Assembly (NCBI GenBank): GCA_038087015.1
Contig: JASBNA010000034.1
Span: 248,001-312,000, forward strand
Direction: 5' to 3'
DNA from: Cerrena zonata
Lineage: Eukaryota; Basidiomycota; Agaricomycetes; Polyporales; Cerrenaceae
DNA length: 64,000 nt
The position numbers were made by a program, and so were the translations under genes. Below are positions 34,182 through 45,049 of the stretch, in pieces (position 1 is the first letter of the stretch; each line of letters starts with the position of its first letter). The notes beneath the pieces were generated by a model, which saw only the letters and a list, made by a program, of their open reading frames with translations, was not told where the DNA came from and ran no database searches.

Positions 34182-36469
34182 TCATCCGTAGAAGGCCAAT
34201 GGAAATCCTAAGAACTCGCATTGCTCCTTTTCCCTAAATTCAGTCATGAAGCTCGGTGACTGTAATTGGCGCAAAGGCTTCCCGTTAACATTCTCGATCG
34301 TCACCGGTTCCCATTTGCTCATCGCTTTGAACTGAGCCGCATTGTCTGGGAAGCCCTTCGCGATTAGGAAAGCAGGGTCGGGATTCGGGTTGTGGGTATG
34401 TGCGAACGAAGTCCAGATGTCGACGGTTTGTTGCATGAAGGGGAGATCTTTGTCGTCGCGGTATGGGCGGCCTGTAGTACTTGTAAGGGTCCCAAAAGCG
34501 TAGAATGTTTCCCCTCCGTGACATCTACAAGAGTTGTTTGGTAAAGCGGAGAAATAGAGTTATGAAATATCTACTCACTTGAAGTATTCTTTGTCAGGGA
34601 TTTCCAAAAGGATGATCGTCGTCGATGGGTGCTTCGCATCGAGGGGGGTCAGGGTTGAAAGCAAGCGGTTGGTAGCTCCTATTGAACTCGTAAAACCAAA
34701 CACTCTTGACTAAGTTGTGCTTCACCATAGAGAATGCAGTGGCCTGATCTAGGCATCTGAATTCTACGTCTGTGGCGACCCTCGTAGTAACATTGAAGAC
34801 GTTGGTAACAGGATCAGAGTCAGATGGCTCTGGGAATAGTGGACTGCCAGATACGTTTAGAGGAAGCCTTTGCATCGACCAAGGCCTGAGTCAGATTTCC
34901 ACTTGTCTTCGATGATTGTGTCAGTTTTCAGTTTTCAGTTCTTAGGAGTGTAGGTTAACCGACGTACTGGAACTGGAATAAAAGGCAGACCGTCATCTCG
35001 CATTATGCCCATCATTGTGTGAACATTCGCTATCGGATTAGAACCACTGAGAGGGAGTTGATCTGAAGTAATGAACGTTCCGTCAACGACCAAGGAACTG
35101 AACTGGATGTTAGTATATGTTGACCAAAAGTATGACAGAATTGTCCAACGTACCTGGCTTGATCAGGCAATGCGACTAGTTCGTGAGCATCGAATGCCCT
35201 CAAGCAAGCCAATTGGTCACTCGCAGTGGTACATCCTGTCTCATTCAGGATCGGATTCACGACGTGGGCGACCTCCTGAGGGATGGTGAGATAACTCGAA
35301 TACGGGGAGGCAAAATTCAACCCTGCTAGGTTACTCATTGAGATAGCTGCCACGAACTTGCCAATAGCCTTCGGCGACGCCATCAATGCTCGAACGGAGG
35401 CGGCACCAGCAGACTCTCCAAAAACTGTAATTCGATCTGGGTCCCCTCCAAAAGCAGCAATGTGCTCGTGAACCCAGTCCAAAGCGAGTACTTGATCCGC
35501 CAAGCCAAAGTTGCCGTTAGTCTTACCGTCTTCCAGAGCCAGAATCCAATAGTAGATAGGCGATAGTTGAAGGAGACAACTACTACATCTCCTCTAGACG
35601 CAAGATTGCCACCATCAGAGGTCGCATCGGAACCTGCTCCACTGATAAAGGCACCTCCGTGGATCCAGAACATGACCGGTTTCAAATACGACTTTGGAAT
35701 TGTTCCTTGTGGTAGAATCGGGGTGTAAATGTTCAAAAAGAGACAATCCTCGCTGCTGGATGGATTTTCCATTTGGACACAAGGTGATTCGAATTGGGTC
35801 GCAATGATAGATCTGGATCCAGTGAATTCGGAAGCATAAGTGAATCGATCGGGTTTGTTTGCGTAAGGGATACCGAGAAATCTAAACGAGCGAACGTCCC
35901 GGAACCTAACAAAATGATGAATTCAAGTATCTATATTCTATTTTTGACACTCACCCCGTAAACGTCAAATCTCGAGACGTTACGTTGATTATATTTTGTG
36001 GAGCGGGTATTGCGCCGTCTTCGGCACTTTGGGAACATAGGGCAGGCAGCTGAGTTGCACAGGAGACATTGCTCACATGGCCATCCTCGTCAACGGCTCG
36101 GCAGTCCTTGCCATTAGATGCGATCCAAAAATTTTGACGAGCTACAAATGTACCCTGAAAAGTCTCCGAGTGCAGCACCGGTGTGATCTCCTGTGAGAAT
36201 ATAGCCTCGTTCACATCCAGAAGGCGTTCACTCAATTCAGCACAAGCAGAGACTGCTGACGAGTGCGACCGCTTGTCTAAGATGAGCACGCTCCTGTGCT
36301 CGGACACAGTACCCACTGCAGAAATGAGAATCAGCACGCAGATATAACATAGGGTAAAGAGTGTCTTACAATCCAAGTCGTTATGGTAGAGCAGACGTAT
36401 AGGATCCGGACCTTTAGCGGCGGTGTGTCGTGCGAAGGTGGCTACTAGTAGAACCACTAGCGACACCAA
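34182..36469 (-). pseudogene. Second carboxylesterase copy, decayed
   Basis: The whole length parallels the intact copy at 30,413-32,686, with the same intron positions, but it is broken. The position of the start codon reads TTG (36,467-36,469). One base is missing near 35,543 (frame moves between TIGF and LALEDGKTNG). One extra base sits near 34,868, before the stretch LPLNVSGSPLF, and another near 34,598, just after DDHPFGN, bringing an immediate TGA. The active-site block here is FGESAGA, the family-standard form. The catalytic-His region and the C-terminal block (GFPLAFYG) remain readable. Protein similarity to the intact copy is still high between breaks, so inactivation is fairly recent. 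Sequencing error could explain one break but hardly all four. Confidence 0.85.
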
Positions 36470-37220
36470 AGGAGAGTCTTAGCATACTGCTTCACTAGAT
36501 CGTACGCAGAGGACTATTCTGAGTCTGACGGACGTCAGGGATGTCATATCTATATTTAAGTTCGTCTGTGACAGGTAGGGGTCGCCTGGTTTCCAAAAGG
36601 AGATATATCGAGTTGAATTTGTCCTGTAGGCGCATGTCTGACGGTCCCAAGTGATTTAGTGAAATTCGCAGGCAGTGGTGTCCTACGGTCTTCTTGTACA
36701 TCCGAAAATATATCATTCAAAAGACAAGGAATGCAGACAGAAGGCGGTTTTGGTACAACAAACGCGACAGTGTCTTTAAGATTATACAATTTTCAAACGA
36801 ACCGTGGATGAGTCCTGGAAGTTCTAAGCACAATAGATAGTACTAGAATGACACCTCCTCGCTAATGTAGTATTCCATTAGAAATTTGGTCCGCGCTGAA
36901 CAAAAGAACGTTGACAGACTCATGAAGCTTTGAAGAGTAAAGCTTTAAAGCTTGGAAGCGTAAGGGTCTCGGGCCGGCGGGGATCTCAAGAAGCTCGATA
37001 AACATGGGTAGACGACTTCCTTAGTGCAGAGAACCAGTGACCAGACGGATAGTATGAAATAGCTAGTTTGGGCTTGGACAAAATGCTATCGAGGTGGATA
37101 TGGCCTCAACTACTTGCGAGAAGAGTCAAAGGGGCTGGTGGTTGCACTGTTGCAGGCAGCAGAGTGAGAAACACAGACTTGGACATGAAACTTGAGGTGT
37201 GACAGTCACTACGTGACGGC
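36470..37220. other. Intergenic stretch upstream of TOF1
   Basis: No gene is seen. It covers the former promoter of the decayed esterase and the distal promoter of TOF1. Confidence 0.5.
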
Positions 37221-37245
37221 ACGCGTTCAGACGCGTGTAACGCGT
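37221..37245. promoter_or_regulatory. Cluster of three MluI cell-cycle boxes upstream of TOF1
   Basis: ACGCGT occurs at 37,221-37,226, 37,231-37,236 and 37,240-37,245, ending 79 bases before the start codon. In fungi the MBF complex binds ACGCGT and activates S-phase genes, and TOF1 is a replication-fork gene, so the site and target agree. Direct binding is inferred. Confidence 0.75.
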
Positions 37246-37324
37246 CCATAATGACTTTGCTTTCTACATATGGTTTAGAATTTGTTTCCTTCCTTTCCTT
37301 TCCGATACTGACATCGTCGTCAAT

Positions 37325-40300
37325 ATGAATAGAGAGGATCCTATAGAAATTTCCTCGGACGAGGAGGAAAACTATAGCGCACGACGGACACTCCTCGAAC
37401 CCGCCATTCGCTCAGTGGTCGACGCGTTAGGTGGTTACGAAGGCGGACTGTACAGACTCGGAGATGAATGTTATGGGTGTTTGAAGGATTTGAAGAAGTT
37501 CTGGAGGAAGGACGATACTGACGACGAGCGAACGGTTGCACGTATCTTCTGGGAAACAAGACTCTTACCGAACGACCTTATACCCATCCTATTGGAGACG
37601 GCTGGAAAAGGTCACTTTGAAGATAAGCGTGCTATTGCATGTGCAGACCTCATGACAGCTATGACATGGCCTATTGACCTCGCAGAAGAACTCCGGGAGA
37701 TCGAAGAGATGGACGAACGAACGGACTACACTCAGCTCTTACAAGCGCACCTAGCTTACAAGGCTGCATTACTCAAGCCTGGTGTCATGCAGGCTTTATT
37801 CGGCATCATGCTTTCATGTCTATCCAAAGATACAAAGACAGAGAGGACCGATCGAGATGTACAGATCATGAACGTCGTTCTATATCTGATTCGAAACCTC
37901 GCCTTCATCAAGGATCTCCCAGCGAACATGCACCTCAGCGCCGACCAAGCCGAATATTCCTCGATGCAAACTCGTCTTGTTAAGGCCCTCTCGGAGACAA
38001 ATACATTCGACTTGCTGCTCATGATGGCTTCGAACGCCCCAACAGACCCCACTTATAACTCTTGGAACACACTCATCCTGGAGATTTTTTATCTGCTCTT
38101 TAGAGGACTGAAGCCTTCTTCGTTGATCATTGACCAGACAAAGGTAAATATTTTTTCCAAATATATATACAAATCCGCTGACAAACCTGAACAGCAACCT
38201 GCGAAAGACTTGCAACGTCTATTAGCCGTTGAAGACGGAAGAAAACGCAACATTTCACGGAACGCTTCATCCCGTCACTCGCGCTTTGGCACAACCATCG
38301 CTATAATGTCAAATCCTAAGAAGCAGACTAAGCCTAAAGCTCAGGCTCCTGACGAAGATGCGACTGAGGCACCCACTGCAGATGGCGACAAGTCAGCTCC
38401 ATTATTTGTTCTCCACCGACAACGAGCCTTGCATCGTGACGCAGGGTCCGTTCTTGACATGTCCTCTGCGAAACGGGCGAAGATCCAGAAGAAGAACAAA
38501 ACCGATGAACTTGGACGAGAGGATAATTTATCCTCGGAGGCTAGGTCAATTATACAAGGGATAGCTAGGACTTTCATCGAAGCTTGCTTCAATCGTATGT
38601 CTATAACTTTCTACGTGTTACACTTGCAATTAATGTTATATGATGACCTTTAGCCTTTCTCTCGTCCTTACTCAAGGACATCAAGGCTGAACGACCTAAA
38701 ATTACTGAGAAAGATAATTTGCGTTTGCTCTACTTGACAAAATGGTTCCTGGAGTATTTTCATCTCCTTCGAGCCCAAGACAAAGAACGGGTCTGGGATT
38801 ACGGACTCGTTGCTGAAGTCATCGAACGGGGTTGGATTGCGTGGGTCCTCAAACGTATCCGCGAAGCTGGTGAAGAGAAGGTAAATTACCCAAACATGTG
38901 GAATAATATGACATTCTCAACTTTGCTTTTAGCCGAAACTCTGGACTGAACTACAAGCCGGTATCGAATGTCTAACTCAATTAGTCACTCTTGTAGATGC
39001 CATGGCAAGTACCGACTCCGACCCTGAAATTGCCGAAACGGCACGGATTCTTCAACAACAGATCGTATATAACGGCGAGATTCTCGATATCACTTTGGAG
39101 AGTGTGCGGACGTACAAGGAAGGTACACAAAGCTTGAGGTACCTCGACTCTAGTGTTCACTTGGCCTACGCACTCTTGAGGATGCTTGAAAGGTGGTCGA
39201 AGAGGAGTGGGGAGATGTACGTCCGGAAGAAAGCTAAGAAAAAAACCAAAGGTAATCTGAGAATTCTTCTACCTTCTTGTTCGTCTCTTATTTTGTTAAT
39301 AGCTCGAAGGGATCACGATACCGAAGCTGGACCCGTACCTGACGTCGAAGAGGAACCAGAACCAGAGCCTGATGAGGAAGTGATCCATGAGACAATGTTC
39401 ACTTTCGATTCTTTCGAAGCGGTATGTTTCATCCAAATAATTGCCACAAATCTTCGTTTGACCGCTTGTCTTCTCGTAGCGATTCGCACATCCGGATATT
39501 ACAAACACGTTGCTCACGTATCTTTCTCGATACGAAGAATTCAGCTCTGCCGAAAATATGAAACGAGTAGTTAACTTGATTCATCGACAGGCTGTCAAGG
39601 CGAAAGCGGAGGGTCTTTATTTCCAAGTAAGGTTTATATCACTCTTCGCTCAGTAACATGTCTAAACCCACTCTCAATGTAAGGTCTCGACGTTCAACTT
39701 GTTCAAGTCTATCCTGGCATCGGAGAAGACTCTTCCAAAGGACAAATCGTACAAAGAACTCGTCATGTTGATCAACTTCATCCTGCGTCAATTCTTCAAA
39801 GCCGTGGAGGGAGACTCGTTCTTATTGGTCCAAGCATTCTTCCCCAAGAACCGTGGTCAGTGGAAGAACTTCTCGAGCTGGGAACCTGAGGAGAGACCAG
39901 GAAGGAAAGGTCGGGAGCCTAAGGCTCTTGCAGAGTTGCAAGTTAAGTCTGGATTCAAGTGGAGTGAAGAGCTCGCTATTGCGATCGCGGCTCTACTAGA
40001 AGAGGGAAAGACGTCGCTGATCGATTGGACCAAGGAGGTAAGGTCTTCATTATTCAGCTACGGATTTTCGGATGCAGTGCTAACAGATGCTTAGATCTTG
40101 ATCATGGTGATGGGAATCCGTCAACGTATCGTCGAAGACACCGATGGTTCTTCTTCTCAAGTGAAAAGTGAAGATGAAGATGAAGACCTCACGGATGAGC
40201 AAATCAAAGCGAAAGCAACTGCGAAGGGCGAACTATCTAGTGAAGCAGCTAGCAAGTTTACGGACTACAGTACGCCGTCTCCTGCATTTGACGATACGAT

Positions 40301-41303
40301 TCCTTATCGTTTCACTAGTGATTCCATACATCAACGATGAGCAAGCCAATGCTGCTACGAAGGATCCTCATCTCAAGCTACTTTTCCGTCTTGTCAATTT
40401 CTTCGTGCGCGATGAAGGTAATATCCTCGGCCTATAGACTCACTAAATGTGGTAATCTAACTCTTACATGTAGATGCCGACGAGCCGGAATGGTACGTTC
40501 CTGCAGCAATCTTCCCAGCGGAAATGCAGAGAACCTTGAATGTCATTAATCAATTCCTCGACAACCCTATGGATCTTGAGGGCAAGAAAGCGTCAGAACT
40601 ATTGCAGAAGAAGCGCAAGAGACGTAGACGTCGGCGGTCACCATCTAACTCTGGTGATGATGAAGGTTTGATGGATGATGAACCCAAGAAGCGAAAGAGA
40701 AAGGAGAAGAAAAAGAAGGAAGAGAAAATGTACAAATCGGCTACCTTGATTGAGGACAGTGACGCCGACGAGGAAGAGATGAAGGCCTTCTTTGAGAAGG
40801 AGAAGGCATTACGACAGCGAACAGCTCTCGCTGCAGCTTCCACTGGAAAAGTGGCGACGATGAAGGCAACTGGTACGAAGAAACGTCGTAAAAGAAATCC
40901 GGCGGATGGCGCAGGTGATCGAAAGCGAAAGAAGAGCAATGGTTCTGATGAAGAGGAGGAACCACCTATTCCAGAACCCAACCCTGCAGTAATAGCTATT
41001 ATCAATTCCTCGGATGAGGAGCAGTTTGACCCCTTTGCATCACCGAAATCGATGTCCAAAGCATCTCCTAATGATGCACCGAAACCTCGCCCACGACCTC
41101 GGCCTCGAGCGCGAAGACGAGATTCAAGTCCAGGTACATCTGAAGCCGTCACCTCTCCGCCACCATCTGAACCATTATCTCGTGCATCGAGTGCCCTTCC
41201 GTCACGTTCATCTCCGGCCATAGAGCTTTCATCCGACGAAGATATCGTGGTGCAACAATATACTATCAAAAGGAAACCCATAGTCATATCCGACGAGGAA
41301 TGA
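37325..41303 (+). CDS. TOF1: Tof1/Swi1/Timeless, replication fork protection complex subunit
   Basis: The start is ATG 37,325 and the stop TGA 41,301-41,303, with about nine introns (the first at about 38,144-38,194). The first exon (273 residues) carries the TIMELESS N-terminal domain: RRTLLEPAIRSVVDALGGYE, then DLIPILLETAGKG, CADLMTAMTWPIDLAEE and VLYLIRNLAFIKD. The middle exons hold the helical repeat body. The C-terminal exon (40,470-41,303) is a long Lys/Arg- and Asp/Glu-rich tail ending ISDEE. The protein, with Csm3/Swi3, travels with the replisome and stabilises stalled forks. Length (about 1,150 residues) is usual. Three MluI boxes precede it. A decayed copy of the tail exon lies beyond the neighbouring HET gene. 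Confidence 0.9.
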
Positions 41304-41569
41304 TTAGATACTTCGGCGATACCTCGATTTAATGCTTTCGTTTTGCTTTCGATGCTCTGTATGTCCCTCCATTTAATATTACATTTGAAGATTATGTTGG
41401 GAGTGGTCCATAGGAAATAGAATTTATAATACACAAGGTGTGTGCCAAGGCAGTTGTTTCCTGCTTGCTGATACTGATTTTCGAAGGTGTGTCATGTCTC
41501 GCTGAGTCTTTCCCTATCAAGATTAAATATGCTATTGAACAGGGTTTGAAAAGCAACTCGAATCGAATC

Positions 41570-43336
41570 TTAATCGTTCTCATACTTGCTATAGTAGATC
41601 GATCCTAACTTCTCCGCCTCCTCCTGGTCGACAGAGATTGGTATTGGTCCGCCAACCGAAAAGATCATTGTCCTTCGTGCCTCCACATACTCCATATAAT
41701 TCACCTTCAGTTCAACCACATCTGCTCTATGAAATTTTCCTGGTGAATGTTCTACAAGGATTAATTGTAGCTCCCGTATCCACTCTAAGTCCCCTAGGAT
41801 GTCCATATCCACCTCAATGTCGGAATCGGAGTCGTCATTCCGACCTTCCATTTCGAAGCTTGATGGAGTCAGGAGGGTTTCCATGCTTGGTGCACGTCTC
41901 GGGACCCTCTTGCCAACATTTCTAGACTCTGCTACACCGCTAGTACCATATTCCAACAAACGTCCGAGCGATACCGCAAAGGCCCGTGGAAATTCGAGCT
42001 CTGATGGATTAGTAGTGTCTATCACTAGCCAAACCGCGATGTGTGAGTGCAAGTACATCTTGCGTCGTTTGGTCATCCGGAACCCAGAATATCCGCTATA
42101 TCTTCCTTCGGAAAGAACCACGGGAATAGCCTCTCCGGTGAAGTTGAAGTAGCCTTCATCGTCCATACATCCACCTGGAAGGCCATGTACCCAATGTGTT
42201 GGACGCCATATCATATCCCGCGTTTTCACGTACTCAGTAACAGTGGTATGTGGAAATCGGGGGAAAGTGGAAAGCTGGTATGAAGGGGGAATGCTATAGA
42301 GCGATCCGAGCCAATGCGCCTTTCCTCCATTAGCCAGAATTTGGCTAGCCAATGCAATAGTGGCTCCCATCCTATCATGCTTGCCGAATCTCAGAGGGTC
42401 AAGGGACACCCCGAATAACTGCATGATACTGAAAACCATATCCACGGGACGAGAGGATGTTCGTAATAACGCACTACGCCAGATTGCCTGGTATTTCAAG
42501 TCCTCGTTGTCATCTGCAGCAGTCAATGCTCCATACAAGGCTGCTTCCTCCTCCGAATCCCTTATCTCTCCGAAGTTCCTGCACATCCTTGAATACCCTG
42601 CATTCTTCATTGACACCTGGTGTTCTTCCAATAAATGCCGTAAGTCCGCGCATCCCGACTTGGTTGGCACGACTTCCCGACCGTCAAATTTCCATAATTC
42701 GGGATACGAACTTTGTGGCATAGACCCCTTGTGGCACCAGAATATAACAACGGCACGTTTTGGTACTAGTGCTTCTTGGAGAGTCCACGCTCTGTAAACC
42801 CAAGCCGTCCCCTCTCTAACGCTGGCTAGGCGCTGGATACCACCTGGTAGGACGTAACACACCTCGCAGCACTTGTAAATCCAGTACATCCGACTGATTT
42901 GCCATGCCTTGTCCATCTTGTTTGTCTGTATGATGCAAAGCTTGTCGAGCCAGAGGTATTGTATGGTGGGTAAAGCCGCGACGCATGCGTGACGAAGTAC
43001 GCTAAGACTAATAGGATCCCCGCTCTCTGCGCCCTTTACTACAAATGTCCCTACTTCTTCGATCCAGTAATGAGAATCGGTCGGATCATCTATCATGGGA
43101 TTTCCACGCCATACGTAGGAGATGGCCGCGTATGAACTCGATGGGAGGTCCTCATATTCGTATAGACGCAGTTCGTCGTCCTCAAGGAAAGCCTTACATT
43201 CAATAAAGCGATAACGACAGGCCGTTGCAGAAGATGTGATGTCGAAAAGATTATTCGTAACTGAAGCTAGTTTAGACGAAAACACAAGCTTCCCGGATTC
43301 TGACCTGCCCGATGGATGACTTGAATCAGAAGTCAT
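41570..43336 (-). CDS. HET-domain (heterokaryon incompatibility) protein
   Basis: A single-exon frame of 588 residues runs from ATG 43,336 to TAA 41,570-41,572. A longer open frame to 43,465 begins with GTG and adds 43 residues that look non-coding. The HET domain signature is clear: YAAISYVWRGNP (about residue 69), YLWLDKLCIIQ, KAWQISRMYWIYKCCEVCYV and AWVYRAWTLQEAL, then a C-terminal part with no known motif. HET domains are TIR-like and trigger cell death in non-self recognition of ascomycetes; in basidiomycetes their role is less clear. It lies between TOF1 and a decayed copy of the TOF1 3' end. No intron is apparent, unlike all its neighbours. Confidence 0.9.
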   Translation of the reverse strand: MTSDSSHPSGRSESGKLVFSSKLASVTNNLFDITSSATACRYRFIECKAFLEDDELRLYEYEDLPSSSYAAISYVWRGNPMIDDPTDSHYWIEEVGTFVVKGAESGDPISLSVLRHACVAALPTIQYLWLDKLCIIQTNKMDKAWQISRMYWIYKCCEVCYVLPGGIQRLASVREGTAWVYRAWTLQEALVPKRAVVIFWCHKGSMPQSSYPELWKFDGREVVPTKSGCADLRHLLEEHQVSMKNAGYSRMCRNFGEIRDSEEEAALYGALTAADDNEDLKYQAIWRSALLRTSSRPVDMVFSIMQLFGVSLDPLRFGKHDRMGATIALASQILANGGKAHWLGSLYSIPPSYQLSTFPRFPHTTVTEYVKTRDMIWRPTHWVHGLPGGCMDDEGYFNFTGEAIPVVLSEGRYSGYSGFRMTKRRKMYLHSHIAVWLVIDTTNPSELEFPRAFAVSLGRLLEYGTSGVAESRNVGKRVPRRAPSMETLLTPSSFEMEGRNDDSDSDIEVDMDILGDLEWIRELQLILVEHSPGKFHRADVVELKVNYMEYVEARRTMIFSVGGPIPISVDQEEAEKLGSIYYSKYEND

Positions 43337-43715
43337 ATTTTCGTGTTGTCTGTTTCCTGCTTGATGCTGGGGCCTTCCTGAAGGAAACAGTCTTTTTCGA
43401 AGTCTACAGCGATGTGGTTTACACCTAAAGTGAAGGAGGTCAGAAAACAGCGCCGCACTGCCCACGGGAGAGTTTAATAAGCATTTATCGATGGTATCAG
43501 CTCACCTGACAGTTCGCAGGCCTATAACATCGATATCATACCTAGAGGGCGGGAGGTGGCCTGTTTTCACTCCATTCAAATTTCAATTTCTTCGCTGTAC
43601 ACGACGAAGGTGAGACTCTCAGTTTATAAATTTATAAATACTAAGCTGGGTGATTCTCTTGTGTATGTCTCAACGAGTCGTAATGGTACGCAGCAAGCTT
43701 CCGAGAACTAGTTGT

Positions 43716-44250
43716 CACCATCTACCTTCAATATTCAGTCTTGACGAACTTGGAGGCTTGATGGAAGATGAACCTGCGAAGAGAAAAGAGAAGACAAAGA
43801 ACTGTAAAAGGCGGCTATTTTGCAAATTGCTGAGAAACCTTATTTCAAGATTCGGAAGGCGATGTTGAAAGAGCGAGCTCTCGCTACAGTTTCCCTTGTC
43901 AAAGTAAGTTGCAACGATGAAGGAAACCAAGCGAAAAGAGCTGGTATACACGAGGAAGATCGACCTAGTCTGTGTCGTCAACCGGACTTCAGAATACATA
44001 CTAAGAGTCGTTATCGTTGAATACTCAAGGACACTTTGCTCCCTTCGTATCGCCATAAACGTCCAATGTCGGGTTATCTTCTGACCATTCACCGACCCTC
44101 GACTGCCAGTGATGCCAGTGATAGCACGAAGACAAGATTCAAGTCCAAGTACCATAGTTTGAACCAATACCTTGTGCGTCGACTCGGGTACCTTTCCGTC
44201 CTACCTCAAGACGCCATCCGACGAACGTATGTTCTTCTTGTTGAGTCATC
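43716..44250 (+). pseudogene. Decayed duplicate of the TOF1 3' end
   Basis: Three stretches repeat TOF1 sequence in the same order. TCACCATCTA...GGCTTGATGGAAGATGAACC (43,717-43,770) matches TOF1 40,637-40,685. AGCTCTCGCTACAGTTTCC and CAACGATGAAGGAA (43,878-43,925) match 40,820-40,870. GAAGACAAGATTCAAGTCCA (44,129-44,150) matches 41,113-41,132, with a further TCCGACGAA match near 44,217. Stops and indels break the frame, and the spacing is shorter than in TOF1. It is a dead partial copy in the same orientation, 2.5 kb from the original, with the HET gene between. Confidence 0.75.
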
Positions 44251-45049
44251 CCACATACATGGTCAGAGTTTGATATCTCCATGACCATGATCGGAATTAA
44301 ACTATTCATGGAGTAGAACGAATACTCGTGAAGAACATTAGCGGCTTCGACAGCCCTACAATCGGAAGTATTATGCAATGCGGCGGTGAGCATAGCTTAA
44401 TAACGTTTGAACAAGTCGTTACTTCGATGATCAATTGACCGTCTTCAAGATCAGAACGTTGTGATCCATTGCCCTTCTTAGGCTTCTACAGCCTCCACAT
44501 CACCACGAGAAGCTCAGAAATCTTCTTTGTGCATATTGAGCGACTGCACAGCCGGGCAGACATCCGCTGCAATGCACGGACAATGCGATTTATTCAACTA
44601 CCCAGATGCAGACAACCTTGCGATAGCTTCAGATACTAGTGTATCTAAAGTTATCCTCATTTTTTCTCCTTTATGGAATAGGGACCTCCGCTAGTTGTAG
44701 ACCGTTATTGCTACCATTGCATTGCCGGGGTTTGCTTGGAAATTGTATTCGTCTTCCATATCCTGTCCATCAAACCACGCTTTCTGTTAATAAGTGATCG
44801 AGACTAGGCGAGCTAATTGCTCCACTGGTACAATATTGCTCGCCTACTGGGTTTCTTATATATGATCCGCTCATCTTCAACTCTTATATCTTTTCACGCC
44901 GCCAGTTCTTGCTCCGCATCCACTTACATTACTTTAACATGTCTGAATTAGGTCTCACGCCTGATCAAGCTATCGCTCTACTGTGAGAATTTGCCTACCC
45001 TCTAACTACAGAGCTATACGCTTATTTAGTTATCTCCTCAAGCTCGGAG
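44251..45049. other. Intergenic stretch before the CpG desert
   Basis: No certain gene. A promoter-like TATATATGATCC lies at about 44,861, and an ATG at 44,940 starts a short frame (MSELGLTPDQAIALL) ending at a donor-like GTGAG. It could be a first exon of the next gene, but splicing it on gives a stop (TAA at 45,060) in the expected frame. Confidence 0.4.

Noticed and set aside
40550..41434. 294-residue minus-strand open frame
   Set aside because: Antisense shadow of the charged TOF1 tail exon; Ser-rich composition is the complement of Lys/Glu codons.
43337..43465. Longer N-terminus for the HET protein
   Set aside because: The extension begins at GTG, not ATG, and has no resemblance to HET proteins; ATG 43,336 has a good context.
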